NCBI GenBank assembly: GCA_021613375.1 | Contig: CM038715.1 | Span: 1-64,000 of the forward strand | Origin: Megaleporinus macrocephalus | Taxonomy: Eukaryota; Chordata; Actinopteri; Characiformes; Anostomidae | Length of the DNA: 64,000 bases | Direction: 5' to 3' | Shown here: piece after piece, positions 61,101 through 64,000 of the stretch | Layout: each line of letters begins with the position of its first letter | How positions within the stretch are numbered: position 1 is the first letter of the stretch | The notes under the pieces: model-generated | The model's database searches: none | Told to the model about the DNA's origin: nothing | Seen by the model: the letters and a program-made list of their open reading frames with translations, nothing else | Position numbers and translations under genes: made by a program

Positions 61101-63769
61101 TGTAGGCATATTACATATGCAAAGTCTGTTTATTAGTCATAAAACCAAATAAACAAATGGAAACAACGAACTACAAAACAACTGTTAATGTGTTAATGTG
61201 TGTCTTACACTAGAGCAGTTAGCTTTAGCCCAGGAGCTAATGTGTGTATTACACTAGAGCAATTAGCTTTAGCCCAGGAGCTAATGTGTGTATTACACTA
61301 GAGCAGTTAGCTTTAGCCCCGGAGCTAATGTGTGTATTACCTTAGAGCAGTTAGCTTTAGCCCCGGAGCTAATGTCTGTATTACACTAGAGCAGTTAGCT
61401 TTAGCCCCGGAGCTAATGTGTGTATTACACTAGAGCAGTTAGCTTTAAGCCCGGAGCTAATGTGTGTTTTACACTAGAGCAGTTAGCTTTAACCCCGGAG
61501 ATAAGCAGTACAACATCCGCTCTGGTTCACGTCTACGGCAGAACTAGAAACACGTAACCACCTCATTAAAAACCTCACTGTTCACTATAATTTATTCATT
61601 TTCACTTGTTTGGCCGAACAGTTCAACAACTTTCGTCCTGGGGTCCTTCACATGCGGCAGCATCACGTTCCACCACACCAATAACACGGGGCTGACTTTA
61701 AAACGGCGCTGCGAAACACTGATATCAGGCGATGCCGATATTTAAAAAAATTACAAATATCGGCCCGATATATCAGTCGATCTCTATTAAAGACCATCCA
61801 ACGGAACCAGAAACAGAGACGAATGACAGGGCAGATCACATGACAAAACATTACCACATGACTTGGATTGTAAACAATAGCACATGGATGGAAACAATGG
61901 AAATGTAAACAAAAGGACGTAGGCAGACGGAACAGAGCCAGAAATCAGCACAGGACGTGACCAGTGACTGTTTTGTTACCTCTCTTTTTAAGTTTGTTGG
62001 GGAAAGGACTGCTGTTGTGCTATCGTTTTGTGCTATTGAGTGTTTGTAACCACGGGAAATAATAAAAAGCAGCAAATGGATGAAGCTAATATCTAATAGC
62101 TGTCCTTTAACCCTAACCCTAAAACTAACCCTAACCCTAACCTGCATGCAGGAAAGTGACGTATGGAATAGCACACTCGATTCACAGCTCAGAAGGAATT
62201 CTCATGTGTGCAAGTAAACCAGTCATAATAACGACCTCAGTCCCCGAAGTCAAGTATCGATCCTTAGGACAAGTATGAAAACACCTCAAGTGAAAAAAGT
62301 ACACAGCAAAACAAATCATTTGAATGGGGATATTCAAACTTTTGCCTCTGCAGAGATCTCCTGACGCTTACTGGAGAAAGGCAGTTTTTCATGTTTCCCT
62401 TTGTCTAATTAATCCTGTTGCTAGGCCTGAGCACAATGGAAGTAAAATAAGTGAGTTAGTGCGCAAGTGTGTGTGTGTGTAGGACCGTATAGGCAAGTGT
62501 GTCAATAAGAGATTCCTTCCAGCAGGAACTTTCTTTACATTTCTCTACTGGATGGCTCTCACATCTCCAACATATGCAGTGACAGTTAATAACATAGCAC
62601 AGGGGTGTTTAATTAGAGTTCAGTACGGTCCAGTTAGAGGAGATTTCCTCAAGCCGAGGTCCGGACCACCATCATTTCTAACTTGAAGTAGCCTAGTAGC
62701 TCTATCAGCATTTTATACCATTAGTAACTGAATGACAAACACATTACAAATACCGTTCAGTATATTTCAGTATATTTACTGTTTAAATTCTGAACTGAAT
62801 TAATTATTTATGAACTTCTAATAAATGTTTTTTACTTATTGAAGTAAAAACAAGGCTAAAAAAACAGAATACTGTTTATATTAAATATTAAATAGTATTA
62901 TATAAATATTATAATCAAAATTATATATTGTAAATAAAGCAGCATCTTCTCGTTATCTCAGTTTCCCAGACTGACCTGTTGGTTTGGAGCCGCCTGTGGG
63001 AAGAATAAACAATCTCGGTCCATTCCTGGTTAAAACAGTCAGGTTTCTTTCTCCGACCTGCTTGTGTGCCCACCACACTCCCACACTATGCACAAATCTG
63101 ATTGGCTGAGGAGCCTTTGGTGATCTTACAATGCATGTGATTGGTCTGTGACGTTACTACGCTGCAAAGCCTGTATACCATAAAGACAAAAAAACTCCAC
63201 CGCTTAAAAAAAATAAACACTTTCAAAATTAAATCATTCTCTATAGTTTATCACTTTTGGGTCCACATTGGACAACATCTGGGTCAGGACCGGGACTGCA
63301 ATCCGCCTATGAGTGACCTCTGACATAGCATTTGGAACCCTATGGCAGTGTAGGATGCATGCCAGCTATCTGACCAGGGTTCACTCCCTTCACCCTTCCA
63401 ACGTCTGTACAAAGCAACACAGCCTTCAGTCACACTCTGCAGACAGAAACACAGCTATAATACAACATCTGCACAGCTCACCTGCACTGCACACATCTAC
63501 ACACGGGTCATCCTGCACACATCTACACACAGGTCATCCCCTGTGTGGTGACAGACCCAGTCATTTCTGCTGCACATGCTAAATTGAAGCAATAACAGTG
63601 AAGTGTGGCTCCCGCCGGAATGACCTGCTGAGTGAGTGAGTGTGTGGGTGTATGTGACTAAGCTGACAGCACAGTGCTCCACTTACCAGAGAGACGTGGT
63701 GGAGATGTAGTGCACCATCTGAATGAAGGGGAGAGGGTCTGACGTAGCTCCACAACTGTTGCACACACA
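3645..63769 (-). CDS. usp54: Ubiquitin-specific peptidase 54-like gene, 12 internal exons (partial at both ends)
   Basis: The gene spans nearly the whole window. The exons are 63687-63769, 44069-44174, 39696-39842, 37767-37916, 37477-37648, 34596-34772, 30911-31523, 27628-27755, 27018-27176, 23943-24062, 16887-17055 and 3645-4567. Each has AG/GT borders, and the split codons close correctly at every junction, giving 982 residues. Recognition rests on recalled USP54 blocks: [40 protein letters not shown], the His box [43 protein letters not shown] and [12 protein letters not shown]. Family knowledge: USP53 and USP54 were long treated as inactive USPs and have more recently been reported to act on K63-linked ubiquitin chains. 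The Cys box and start codon lie beyond the right edge, so catalytic competence cannot be judged here. The final exons lie beyond the left edge. Fish can carry a and b paralogues, and I cannot say which this is. USP53 is the main alternative, but the C-terminal blocks fit USP54 better. Confidence 0.93.
5190..5385 (+). mobile_element. LINE 3' tail with (TTCTGA)n end
   Basis: A 3' UTR-like sequence ends AATTTCCCCCTGAGATCAG, then TAAAGTATTTCTGATTCTGA. This tail type, with a short repeated terminus, is common for CR1/L2-related LINEs in fish. No coding sequence remains. It lies antisense to usp54. Confidence 0.6.
6391..6419. repeat. (CT)n microsatellite
   Basis: About 15 uninterrupted CT units. 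The ORFs through it with runs of Leu-Ser or Arg-Glu are artefacts. Confidence 0.95.
6430..6735 (+). mobile_element. LINE 3' tail with (TTGAC)n end
   Basis: It contains GTGTTGTGTTGTGTTGT, then GGTCCTGGAGGAACGTTGTT, then GGTTGAAATGACAATAAAAC and a terminal run of ACTTG units. AATAAA plus a terminal short repeat marks the 3' end of a retroposon. It is truncated and non-coding, and antisense to usp54. Confidence 0.6.
6930..7693 (+). mobile_element. Non-autonomous hAT-type element, copy 1
   Basis: It begins CAGGGGTCACTAATAGGCGG and ends TTAAATACTCCTG. It shares most of its length with the copies at 53041 (same orientation) and 62600 (opposite). The flanking octamers gtatagac and atatacac agree at six of eight positions, as an old 8-bp target duplication would. 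There is no transposase frame. Confidence 0.75.
8085..8145 (+). mobile_element. LINE 3' tail with (ATCT)n-like end
   Basis: A short sequence AAATTTCCCTCTGATCAATA followed by AAGTATCTATTTATCT. It fits the 3' end of a fish non-LTR element. It is very short, so only the tail type is recognised. Confidence 0.5.
8279..9821. repeat. 45-bp minisatellite, about 34 copies (array 1)
   Basis: The unit is ACTCAGTAGTAAATCAGTAG, then GCGAGCGTGGCTAGTATGTC and TGAAT. Variants alternate GCGAGCG, GTGAGCG and a one-base-shorter TAGCGAGCG. The flanks (GCGCCTACTTGT on the left, CTCAGTAGGTATTGAGTAGT on the right) also occur, inverted, around array 2 at 41862-43395, so array and flanks belong to one dispersed element. 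Confidence 0.96.
11313..12465 (-). pseudogene. Duplicated piece of usp54 exon L with its splice acceptor, interrupted by an insertion
   Basis: Positions 11397-12374, minus the insert 11461-12023, repeat 4471-4854: the first ~95 bp of exon L, its acceptor and about 290 bp of upstream intron, in the same orientation and almost identical next to the acceptor. The piece is bounded by 86-bp direct repeats at 11313-11398 and 12380-12465 that differ at about seven positions. The decoy acceptor CTTTTTACAG ends at 12061. An exon started there would read [12 protein letters not shown] and then inserted sequence to a stop after about 24 residues. It precedes the true acceptor in transcription order, so it could act as a poison exon. 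It is a broken copy with no gene function of its own. Confidence 0.9.
11461..12023. mobile_element. 563-bp insertion in the duplicated exon piece, 9-bp flanking duplication
   Basis: The insert starts CACGACAAATAACAAGC and ends TATTAATAATAATATTAATAA. GTCTGTCAG lies on both sides (11452-11460 and 12024-12032), while the source exon has it once, so this is an insertion with a 9-bp target duplication. A second copy lies at 15138-16600. No terminal inverted repeat is obvious and no coding frame is convincing. A 9-bp duplication would suit a Mutator-type element, but that class is a guess. Confidence 0.7.
12890..13330. repeat. Interspersed repeat, copy 1 of 2
   Basis: It shares segments with 44455-44740 in the same order: CAAGATGA.ATCA.CTTGTA, then GGAATTCCA-like sequence, then GCATGTACTTTTAAAACTCT and GACTGCTTAC. 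Similarity is moderate. The class is unknown. Confidence 0.5.
13568..13770 (+). mobile_element. Fragment of a common fish hAT-like MITE
   Basis: It starts CAGTGGTTCAAACCCTGATC and continues CTGGAAGACCCCCTGCCCAG. This start is familiar from an abundant fish MITE whose two ends carry the GGTCCTGGAGGACC motif. The other end is not preserved. Confidence 0.5.
15138..16600. mobile_element. Second copy of the 11461-type insert, split by a hAT element
   Basis: 15138-15539 matches the first part of 11461-12023 closely and 16461-16600 matches its last part. The material in between is a separate element. Between copies the sequence differs only by scattered substitutions and small indels. The left boundary follows CATACTGCAG. 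No clear target duplication is seen here. Confidence 0.75.
15540..16460. mobile_element. 921-bp non-autonomous hAT element, perfect 8-bp target duplication
   Basis: Terminal repeats are TAGAGATGG and CCATCTCTA, flanked by TCAAAGAC on both sides (15532-15539 and 16461-16468). The paralogous site at 11875-11882 has TCAAAGAC once with no insert, so the empty site is visible in this same window. Inside, CCGATTCTGATCGCCGATC and GGCTGATACCGATAC are typical of hAT subterminal sequence. No intact transposase frame is present. Confidence 0.93.
16887..17055 (-). CDS. usp54: usp54 exon K: third helix and Gln-rich tail
   Basis: The exon has 169 bp, acceptor gcattgtag and donor TTCCAG|gtacca. It encodes [20 protein letters not shown], then [20 protein letters not shown] and [15 protein letters not shown]. 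The KLQ..MRRAR.LQ.RMQQQ helix matches USP54. The intron side of the acceptor is an unusually long pyrimidine tract in the transcript, seen as polypurine at about 17060-17150 on the plus strand. The last two bases (AG) need T from the next exon, and the true exon at 4567 supplies it. Confidence 0.93.
17060..17150 (-). promoter_or_regulatory. Extended pyrimidine tract before the exon K acceptor
   Basis: On the plus strand this is almost pure purine (AGAGAGGAGAGCAGAAGAAG and following). In the transcript it is roughly 90 nt of pyrimidines leading to the exon K acceptor, several times the usual length. It may raise acceptor strength in competition with distant sites, or bind pyrimidine-tract proteins. 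Confidence 0.45.
18414..18490 (+). promoter_or_regulatory. TATA-like motif with a splice donor downstream, plus strand
   Basis: GGGGCGTGG at 18414-18422 is followed by TATAAATAG at 18424, and about 60 bases on, ATGCAG|GTATGC could be a first-exon donor. It lies antisense within usp54. Such short motifs arise by chance, and no transcript evidence exists here. Confidence 0.2.
18861..19285. mobile_element. Truncated Tc1/mariner copy
   Basis: It carries one end (CTCATAAGTTTACATACC, GGCAGAATTTGTGATT) and then about 270 bp nearly identical to 21280-21545 of the longer element, including the antisense transposase C-terminal part. It stops abruptly where another repeat begins at about 19297. Confidence 0.8.
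19297..19885. mobile_element. hAT-type fragment, copy 1
   Basis: It matches 30107-30661 closely and ends CTTTTGACACCTCTG, the inverted form of a CAGAGGTGTCAAAAG terminus. The start is lost at the junction with the Tc1 fragment. It lacks the 36-bp array seen in the other copy. Confidence 0.75.
21030..22484 (-). mobile_element. Decayed Tc1/mariner element with inverted repeats, about 1.45 kb
   Basis: Outer repeats CAGTTGTGCTCATA (21032 on) and TATGAGCACAACTG (to 22480) bound the element. Inner direct-repeat-like motifs (AAATGACCCTGATCAAAAG and its complement) suggest the IR/DR type. The minus strand holds the transposase in pieces. 22234 down to about 21803 encodes [20 protein letters not shown], an N-terminal helix-turn-helix, then diverges. 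21454-21636 holds [14 protein letters not shown], the second catalytic Asp region. [10 protein letters not shown], the third acidic region, follows in another frame and runs into a stop. The element is therefore dead. It sits next to a long (TA)n run, the target dinucleotide for this superfamily. Confidence 0.9.
22485..22568. repeat. (TA)n microsatellite
   Basis: About 40 TA units directly beside the Tc1 end. The Ile-Tyr-repeat ORFs through it are artefacts. Confidence 0.97.
23943..24062 (-). CDS. usp54: usp54 exon J: first helices of an MIT-like segment
   Basis: The exon has 120 bp, acceptor taattgcag and donor GTGT|gtaagt. It encodes [20 protein letters not shown] and [19 protein letters not shown]. 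The pattern A..LL..SL.LE..GD..AAL.L...AV is that of two amphipathic helices with a Gly-Asp turn, as in MIT domains and TPR-like hairpins. The last base t joins ct of exon K to give Ser. Confidence 0.93.
24748..25237 (-). mobile_element. Tc1-type MITE, copy 1 (490 bp)
   Basis: The ends are CACTATCACTCAAAAGTTTG and CAAACTTTTGAGCGGTAGTG-like, each next to TA. On the minus strand a 24-codon ORF, 24866 to 24792, reads [20 protein letters not shown] and four more residues. It resembles the start of a Tc1 transposase helix-turn-helix. The rest of the transposase is absent. Copies 2 and 3 share sequence and architecture. Confidence 0.88.
25595..25760. repeat. Interspersed repeat, copy 1 of 2
   Basis: It shares GTGGAAATTTCATGTTGAAT, AGAAATGCTT and GGTCTCTCCTGTAA.GTTGCC-like segments in the same order with 56925-57110. 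The class is unknown. Confidence 0.55.
26397..26881. mobile_element. Foldback/MITE-like element with ~30-bp inverted ends
   Basis: The left end ACGCTGTATTTACACTGCTC and the right end GAGCAGTGCAAATGCAGCGT are inverted copies with a few mismatches, continuing into CGTC/GACG. About 485 bp long, no coding sequence. The superfamily is not determined. Confidence 0.75.
27018..27176 (-). CDS. usp54: usp54 exon I: charged helix
   Basis: The exon has 159 bp, acceptor gtgtgcag and donor CCAGG|gtaaat. It encodes [20 protein letters not shown], then a Lys/Glu-rich run, then [19 protein letters not shown]. The first 35 residues have the heptad-like charged pattern of a long single helix or coiled coil. 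LDELQ occurs twice, near the start and near the end, as in USP54. The Gly at the end is split (G|GG) with exon J. Confidence 0.95.
27177..27627 (-). other. usp54 intron H-I (451 bp)
   Basis: Unique-looking AT-rich intron with one (ATT)n run at 27386-27411. Nothing else is seen. Confidence 0.85.
27628..27755 (-). CDS. usp54: usp54 exon H: linker
   Basis: The exon has 128 bp, acceptor gtccccag and donor CCTAG|gtgagc. It encodes [20 protein letters not shown] followed by [19 protein letters not shown]. There is no ATG inside, so it is invisible to start-to-stop ORF calling. It is identified by the PSWR..PKS.SSS.IL pattern of USP54 and by phases that fit both neighbours exactly (2/1 with G, 1/2 with I). 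Confidence 0.88.
27966..28473 (+). mobile_element. Tc1-type MITE, copy 2 (508 bp)
   Basis: The ends are CACTAACGCTCAAAAATTTA and TTTTGAGCAGTAGTG, with TA on each side. The 24-codon ORF lies at 28355-28429 and is identical to the other copies over its first 21 codons. It is inverted relative to copy 1. Confidence 0.88.
29447..30661. mobile_element. hAT-type element, copy 2, carrying a 36-bp array
   Basis: It starts CAGAGGTCTCAAGTAATGAA and shares its second half with 19297-19885. The final CACCTCTG end is missing, so the right side is truncated near CTTTTGAC. The interior is expanded by a tandem array. Confidence 0.75.
29545..30105. repeat. 36-bp minisatellite, about 15 copies, inside a hAT copy
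   Basis: The unit is CTCCTTACATTTACACTCCA followed by TTATCAGTACTTTCTA. Variants differ at TCAG/TCTG and TTACATTT/TAACATTT. It is strictly periodic with no indels that I see. Confidence 0.95.
30911..31523 (-). CDS. usp54: usp54 exon G: long disordered linker
   Basis: The exon has 613 bp, acceptor ttgtctag and donor CACAG|gtacca. In order it carries [17 protein letters not shown], a poly-Ser run, [36 protein letters not shown], a Gly/Asp/Ala-rich stretch, and [19 protein letters not shown]. Conserved islands alternate with filler, typical of binding motifs in a disordered tail. The second half is GC-rich and diverges most from the recalled human sequence. The last codon (AG|G, Arg) is completed by exon H. 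Confidence 0.94.
31745..32235. mobile_element. Foldback element with long imperfect inverted arms
   Basis: GTCAGGACCCCTACAGGACC on the left pairs with GGTCCTGTGGAGGGTCCTGA on the right. Inside, CAGCACTGCAGTGATGGTGG and GAGTGGATCAGACACAGCA pair with their complements near 32100-32160. The whole could fold as one long hairpin. A (CAG)n run at 32083-32100 lies in the right arm. The family is common in fish; the class is uncertain. Confidence 0.75.
32370..32515. repeat. Fragment of an AT-rich TAAGTAATGAGTAA-type repeat
   Basis: GTAATGAGTAAAGTAATCCC and ATTACTTTTTTGGAGTAATT are characteristic of an abundant fish element end. Too short to classify. Confidence 0.4.
34369..34533 (-). mobile_element. 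hAT-type element, truncated copy
   Basis: It starts CAGGGGTGTTTAATTAGAGT and follows the 62600 copy for about 165 bp, then stops at a (TG)n run (34546-34580). Confidence 0.75.
34596..34772 (-). CDS. usp54: usp54 exon F: Ser/Thr-rich linker
   Basis: The exon has 177 bp, acceptor tgtctttag and donor GCAG|gtacct. It encodes [20 protein letters not shown], then [20 protein letters not shown]. It is very Ser-rich with many His and is predicted disordered. It joins directly to exon G through a split Gly (G|GC). From memory, the human protein has roughly 45 extra residues at this junction bounded by compatible phases. I see no matching exon in the 3.1 kb intron between F and G, so that segment is either absent here or too diverged to see. 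Confidence 0.93.
35543..35597. repeat. (TA)n microsatellite
   Basis: About 27 TA units in intron E-F. Confidence 0.95.
36034..37211. mobile_element. piggyBac-like element: TTAA target and long inverted ends
   Basis: Both ends sit next to TTAA (36030-36033, 37212-37215). The left starts AGGGAACCCGACTGGTAACA; the right, inverted, starts AGAGAACCCGGCTGGTAACA. The inverted repeats continue for over 100 bp (TTAATATG.TGTAATGACTC and onward). TTAA targets are diagnostic of the piggyBac superfamily, although its usual CCY terminus is not seen. No transposase is recognisable in the 1.18 kb interior. Confidence 0.82.
37477..37648 (-). CDS. usp54: usp54 exon E: end of the USP domain
   Basis: The exon has 172 bp, acceptor cttgacag and donor CTCTG|gtatga. 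It starts [20 protein letters not shown] and runs through [13 protein letters not shown], the last strand of the USP fold, into a linker ending [12 protein letters not shown]. The last Gly codon is split 1/2 with the next exon. After this point the protein becomes low-complexity. Confidence 0.95.
37649..37766 (-). other. usp54 intron D-E, 118 bp
   Basis: A minimal intron with gtaaca donor and gacag acceptor and a short (CA)n run. It is the only compact intron in the window, set between two USP-domain exons. Confidence 0.9.
37767..37916 (-). CDS. usp54: usp54 exon D: catalytic His box
   Basis: The exon has 150 bp (50 codons), phase 0 at both ends, acceptor cgccccccag and donor GAG|gtaaca. It encodes [19 protein letters not shown] and then the His box [12 protein letters not shown], followed by [12 protein letters not shown]. 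The His of GKHYS corresponds to the catalytic His of the USP fold. FDD lies in the strand that carries the third catalytic position in active USPs. The next intron is only 118 bp. Confidence 0.95.
38819..39302 (+). mobile_element. Tc1-type MITE, copy 3 (484 bp)
   Basis: It starts CACTACCGCCCAAATGTTTA and ends ACTTTTGAGCGCTAGTG. The 24-codon ORF is at 39184-39258, same sequence as copy 2. The right end runs directly into a long (TA)n tract. Confidence 0.88.
39303..39370. repeat. (TA)n microsatellite beside a MITE
   Basis: About 34 TA units starting at the MITE boundary. Confidence 0.96.
39696..39842 (-). CDS. usp54: usp54 exon C: USP domain core
   Basis: The exon has 147 bp in phase 0 at both ends, acceptor cttttcag and donor GAT|gtaaga. 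It begins [19 protein letters not shown] and continues [19 protein letters not shown], ending [11 protein letters not shown]. The [11 protein letters not shown] block is a strong USP53/54 signature. The first Cys completes the zinc-ribbon. Phase 0 at both ends means exon skipping would keep the frame. Confidence 0.94.
39878..39901. repeat. (TG)n microsatellite
   Basis: About 12 TG units, roughly 35 bp upstream of the exon C acceptor in the transcript, where they read as CA repeats. Confidence 0.9.
40655..40714. repeat. (AAT)n microsatellite
   Basis: About 20 AAT units. The Leu-rich ORF across it is an artefact. Confidence 0.95.
40800..41015 (+). mobile_element. LINE 3' tail with (TTGAATC)n end, copy 1
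   Basis: GTGAATGGAGGAACAGTAAA, then GTAAGAATTTCATTGTAC, and the end AATAAAACTCTTGAATCTTG. Same family as 52010-52245. Antisense to usp54. Confidence 0.65.
41862..43395. repeat. 45-bp minisatellite, about 34 copies (array 2, inverted relative to array 1)
   Basis: The unit is the reverse complement of the array at 8279-9821: CTACTGATTTACTACTGAGT, then ATTCAGACATACTAGCCGCG and CTCGC. Flanks are TTCGCCTACTACTCGATACC on the left and GTAGACGATTTCGGACACGC on the right. The latter looks like a transposon end. Lengths of the two arrays are within about 10 bp of each other. Confidence 0.96.
44024..44055. repeat. (TG)n microsatellite next to the exon B donor
   Basis: About 15 TG units. In the transcript this is a (CA)n run within 15-45 nt downstream of the donor, a position where CA repeats can bind hnRNP L and affect splicing. 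Confidence 0.9.
44069..44174 (-). CDS. usp54: usp54 exon B: fingers region
   Basis: The exon has 106 bp, acceptor ctgctgcag and donor CCG|gtgagc. It encodes [19 protein letters not shown] and then [16 protein letters not shown]. The first base completes the split Cys codon from exon A. The final Cys-Pro is followed in the next exon by SNC, restoring the second zinc-ribbon pair. A (TG)n microsatellite lies immediately 3' of the donor in the gene's direction. Confidence 0.93.
44455..44740. repeat. Interspersed repeat, copy 2 of 2
   Basis: Partner of 12890-13330; shares GGCGTGTACTTTAGGCTTTA and GACTGTTTACTTGC-type segments. Class unknown. Confidence 0.5.
44755..45265. repeat. Degenerate AT-rich tandem array
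   Basis: About 15-18 imperfect units around ATTGTAGTTAATATTTGATA and TTATTGTAG, with unit length varying about 25-35 bp. The array is old and heavily mutated, unlike the other minisatellites. Confidence 0.85.
46152..46180. repeat. (CA)n microsatellite
   Basis: About 14 CA units. Confidence 0.93.
46482..51350. repeat. 20-bp minisatellite, about 243 units in perfect register
   Basis: The unit is TAGTGGTTAGTATGGTGGTG. From 46481 to 51341 every unit starts at a coordinate equal to 1 modulo 20, so there is not one net indel in about 4.86 kb, although substitutions are frequent. Blocks are duplicated: 47640-48280 recurs shifted by 1,120 bp (56 units) with rare variants kept (TACGTTGGTG, CAGCGGTTAG, AAGTGGTTAA, TATGGCGATT). 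The block with TAGTGATTAA at 47401 recurs 1,160 bp on. Each unit contains TGGTGTAGTGG, which fits the Pol III A-box consensus TGGYNNAGTGG. Confidence 0.98.
51350..51475 (+). mobile_element. Retroposon 3' part following the 20-bp array
   Basis: GCAATGGACTGGCGACCTGT, then CCATGGTGTACCCTGCCTTA, ending in a (GGAT)n run. This is the 3' part of an abundant fish retroposon whose usual 5' part, from memory, starts with a GGTGGTGTAGTGGTTAGCAC-like head. The 20-bp array stands where that head would be. Confidence 0.65.
52010..52245 (+). mobile_element. LINE 3' tail with TTGAATC end, copy 2, split by (TA)n
   Basis: GTGAATGGAGGAACAGCAAA, then GTAAGAATTTCATGGTAC and CAATAAAACTCTTGAATC. Its 5' part is interrupted by a (TA)n run at 52062-52103 where copy 1 has a short TATATAAAA. 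Antisense to usp54. Confidence 0.65.
53041..53843 (+). mobile_element. Non-autonomous hAT-type element, copy 2
   Basis: It starts CAGGGGTCAGTAATAGGCAG and ends near AATTAAATACCC. About 800 bp, collinear with 6930-7693 with several indels, one being an extra TGCGCACGCGAGTTACG near 53280. The target duplication is ambiguous. Confidence 0.75.
54262..55250. mobile_element. Probable DNA element with GGTGGGACATG-rich end
   Basis: The left starts ACCAAGGGCGTAAGAGTTGG followed by GGGGGTACAC; the right has GGTGGGACATGCCCCCACCC and TGGTTCCTACATCAATG, roughly inverted relative to the left. I recall this kind of terminal sequence from fish repeats but cannot classify it. Confidence 0.4.
56925..57110. 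repeat. Interspersed repeat, copy 2 of 2
   Basis: Partner of 25595-25760: GGTAAATTTCATGATGAATG, AGAAATGCTTCAAAA and GGCCTCTCCTGTAAAGTTGC. Confidence 0.55.
58017..59167. mobile_element. 1.15-kb non-autonomous hAT-type element
   Basis: The ends are TAGGGCTGGGCGATATGGG and TATCGCCCAGCCCTA, well matched inverted repeats. Flanking octamers gttgctgg and gtcactgg agree at six of eight positions. The interior has short unrelated ORFs and no recognisable transposase. Confidence 0.85.
59416..59440. repeat. (TG)n microsatellite
   Basis: About 12 TG units. Confidence 0.9.
61160..61505. repeat. 44-bp minisatellite, about 7.5 copies
   Basis: The unit is GTGTATTACACTAGAGCAGT followed by TAGCTTTAGCCCAGGAGCTA and ATGT. 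Copies vary at CCCAGG/CCCCGG and by small substitutions. Confidence 0.92.
61700..61785. mobile_element. End of a hAT-type element
   Basis: Read inverted, it starts TAGAGATCGACTGATATATC, then GGGCCGATATTTGTAA and TATCGGCATCGCC, typical hAT subterminal sequence. The other end was not found. Confidence 0.5.
62109..62142. repeat. Short interstitial telomere-like run
   Basis: AACCCTAACCCTAAAACTAA followed by CCCTAACCCTAACC: about five (CCCTAA) units with one altered unit in the middle. Confidence 0.9.
62600..63322 (-). mobile_element. Non-autonomous hAT-type element, copy 3, perfect 8-bp target duplication
   Basis: It starts CAGGGGTGTTTAATTAG and ends GAGTGACCTCTG. ACATAGCA flanks both sides (62592-62599 and 63323-63330). 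It is inverted relative to copies 1 and 2 and shares with them CACATTGGACAACATCTGGG-type sequence and the CCAATCAGAT block. No transposase. Confidence 0.92.
63687..63769 (-). CDS. usp54: usp54 exon A: first zinc-ribbon Cys pair of the USP domain
   Basis: The acceptor is ctgcag and the donor is TG|gtaagt. The 83 bp begin in phase 0 and leave two bases (TG) that join T of the next exon to make Cys. The translation starts [15 protein letters not shown] and ends HYISTTSL. The CxxC is the first half of the zinc-ribbon of the USP fingers; the partner pair (CPSNC) is made by the junction of the next two exons. This is the most 5' exon in the window, and about 230 bp of upstream intron remain before the right edge. 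Confidence 0.92.
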
Positions 63770-64000
63770 CTGCAGGACAGCAGGGAAGAGAACAATCATA
63801 TGTAAATGAACTCACAAACGCAATTCTCTCAGAAAAGAAGGCTATAAAACTGACGGTGGGTGCTACCTGCTAAAGTATGTCCTCATTCTGTTTAGCTGGG
63901 GAACACAACTGTATCATATTTCATCACATCTTTATTTTATTTAACACTGGACTCCATGCCTGTTTACCCCAATTACATTTTTTTGGTTTCCTTACCTTTG
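63770..64000. other. Partial intron upstream of the first usp54 exon seen
   Basis: It holds the acceptor pyrimidine tract just right of 63769 and otherwise unremarkable unique-looking sequence. No repeat or exon is recognised in it. Confidence 0.6.

Larger units (their letters stand above)
44175..63686 (-). other. usp54 intron A-B (19.5 kb)
   Basis: This is the largest intron in the window. From the right it holds a hAT copy (62600-63322), a short telomere-like run (62109-62142), a diverged hAT end near 61783, a 44-bp minisatellite (61160-61505), a hAT-type element (58017-59167), a repeat copy (56925-57110), a probable element (54262-55250), a second hAT copy (53041-53843), a LINE tail (52010-52245), the 20-bp minisatellite with its retroposon tail (46482-51475), an AT-rich degenerate array (44755-45265) and a repeat copy (44455-44740). 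The stretches 59200-61060, 57115-58015, 55260-56920, 52260-53035 and 45270-46480 show nothing I can name apart from short microsatellites. Confidence 0.8.

Overview
The window is intronic vertebrate DNA that I read as teleost fish, possibly an otophysan. The fish call rests on the transposon families seen (Tc1/mariner, several hAT families, a TTAA-flanked element, LINE tails typical of fish) and on exon sequence; the species is not identifiable. There is one recognisable protein-coding gene, on the minus strand: a USP54-type ubiquitin-specific peptidase. Twelve internal exons can be placed to the base with consensus AG/GT borders. All eleven junctions keep the frame, giving 2,947 coding bases and 982 residues. 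The start, the catalytic-Cys exon and other 5' exons lie beyond 64,000. The last exon seen (3645-4567) ends in a splice donor, so the gene also runs off the left edge. Coding sequence is under 5 percent of the window.

Layout from the 5' side of the gene (right) to the 3' side (left): 63.7 kb, first zinc-ribbon Cys pair; a 19.5 kb intron with a 4.9 kb 20-bp minisatellite; 44.1 to 37.5 kb, the rest of the USP fold including the His box; 34.7 to 27.6 kb, Ser-rich linker exons; 27.2 to 16.9 kb, a charged helix and an MIT-like helical segment; a 12.3 kb intron; then the large low-complexity C-terminal exon at 4.6-3.6 kb. The intron left of that exon is filled by a 3.5 kb minisatellite that reaches the window edge.

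Everything else is mobile or tandem DNA: a near full-length decayed Tc1 element, three Tc1-type MITEs that each keep the same short transposase-start ORF, several hAT-type non-autonomous elements (two with perfect 8-bp target duplications, one with an empty paralogous site), a piggyBac-like TTAA element, foldback elements, five LINE 3' tails, and five sizeable minisatellites.

Two results stand out. First, four of the minisatellite loci appear to be expanded pieces of transposons or retroposons: a 24-bp unit resembling a Tc1 terminal repeat, a 20-bp unit resembling a SINE head with a Pol III A-box, a 36-bp unit inside a hAT copy, and a 45-bp unit in two inverted copies. Second, a piece of the usp54 C-terminal exon with its splice acceptor is duplicated inside the preceding intron, bounded by 86-bp direct repeats and broken by a 563-bp insertion, which makes a decoy acceptor followed by a stop. 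I found no operon-like, CRISPR-like or other undescribed multi-gene system.
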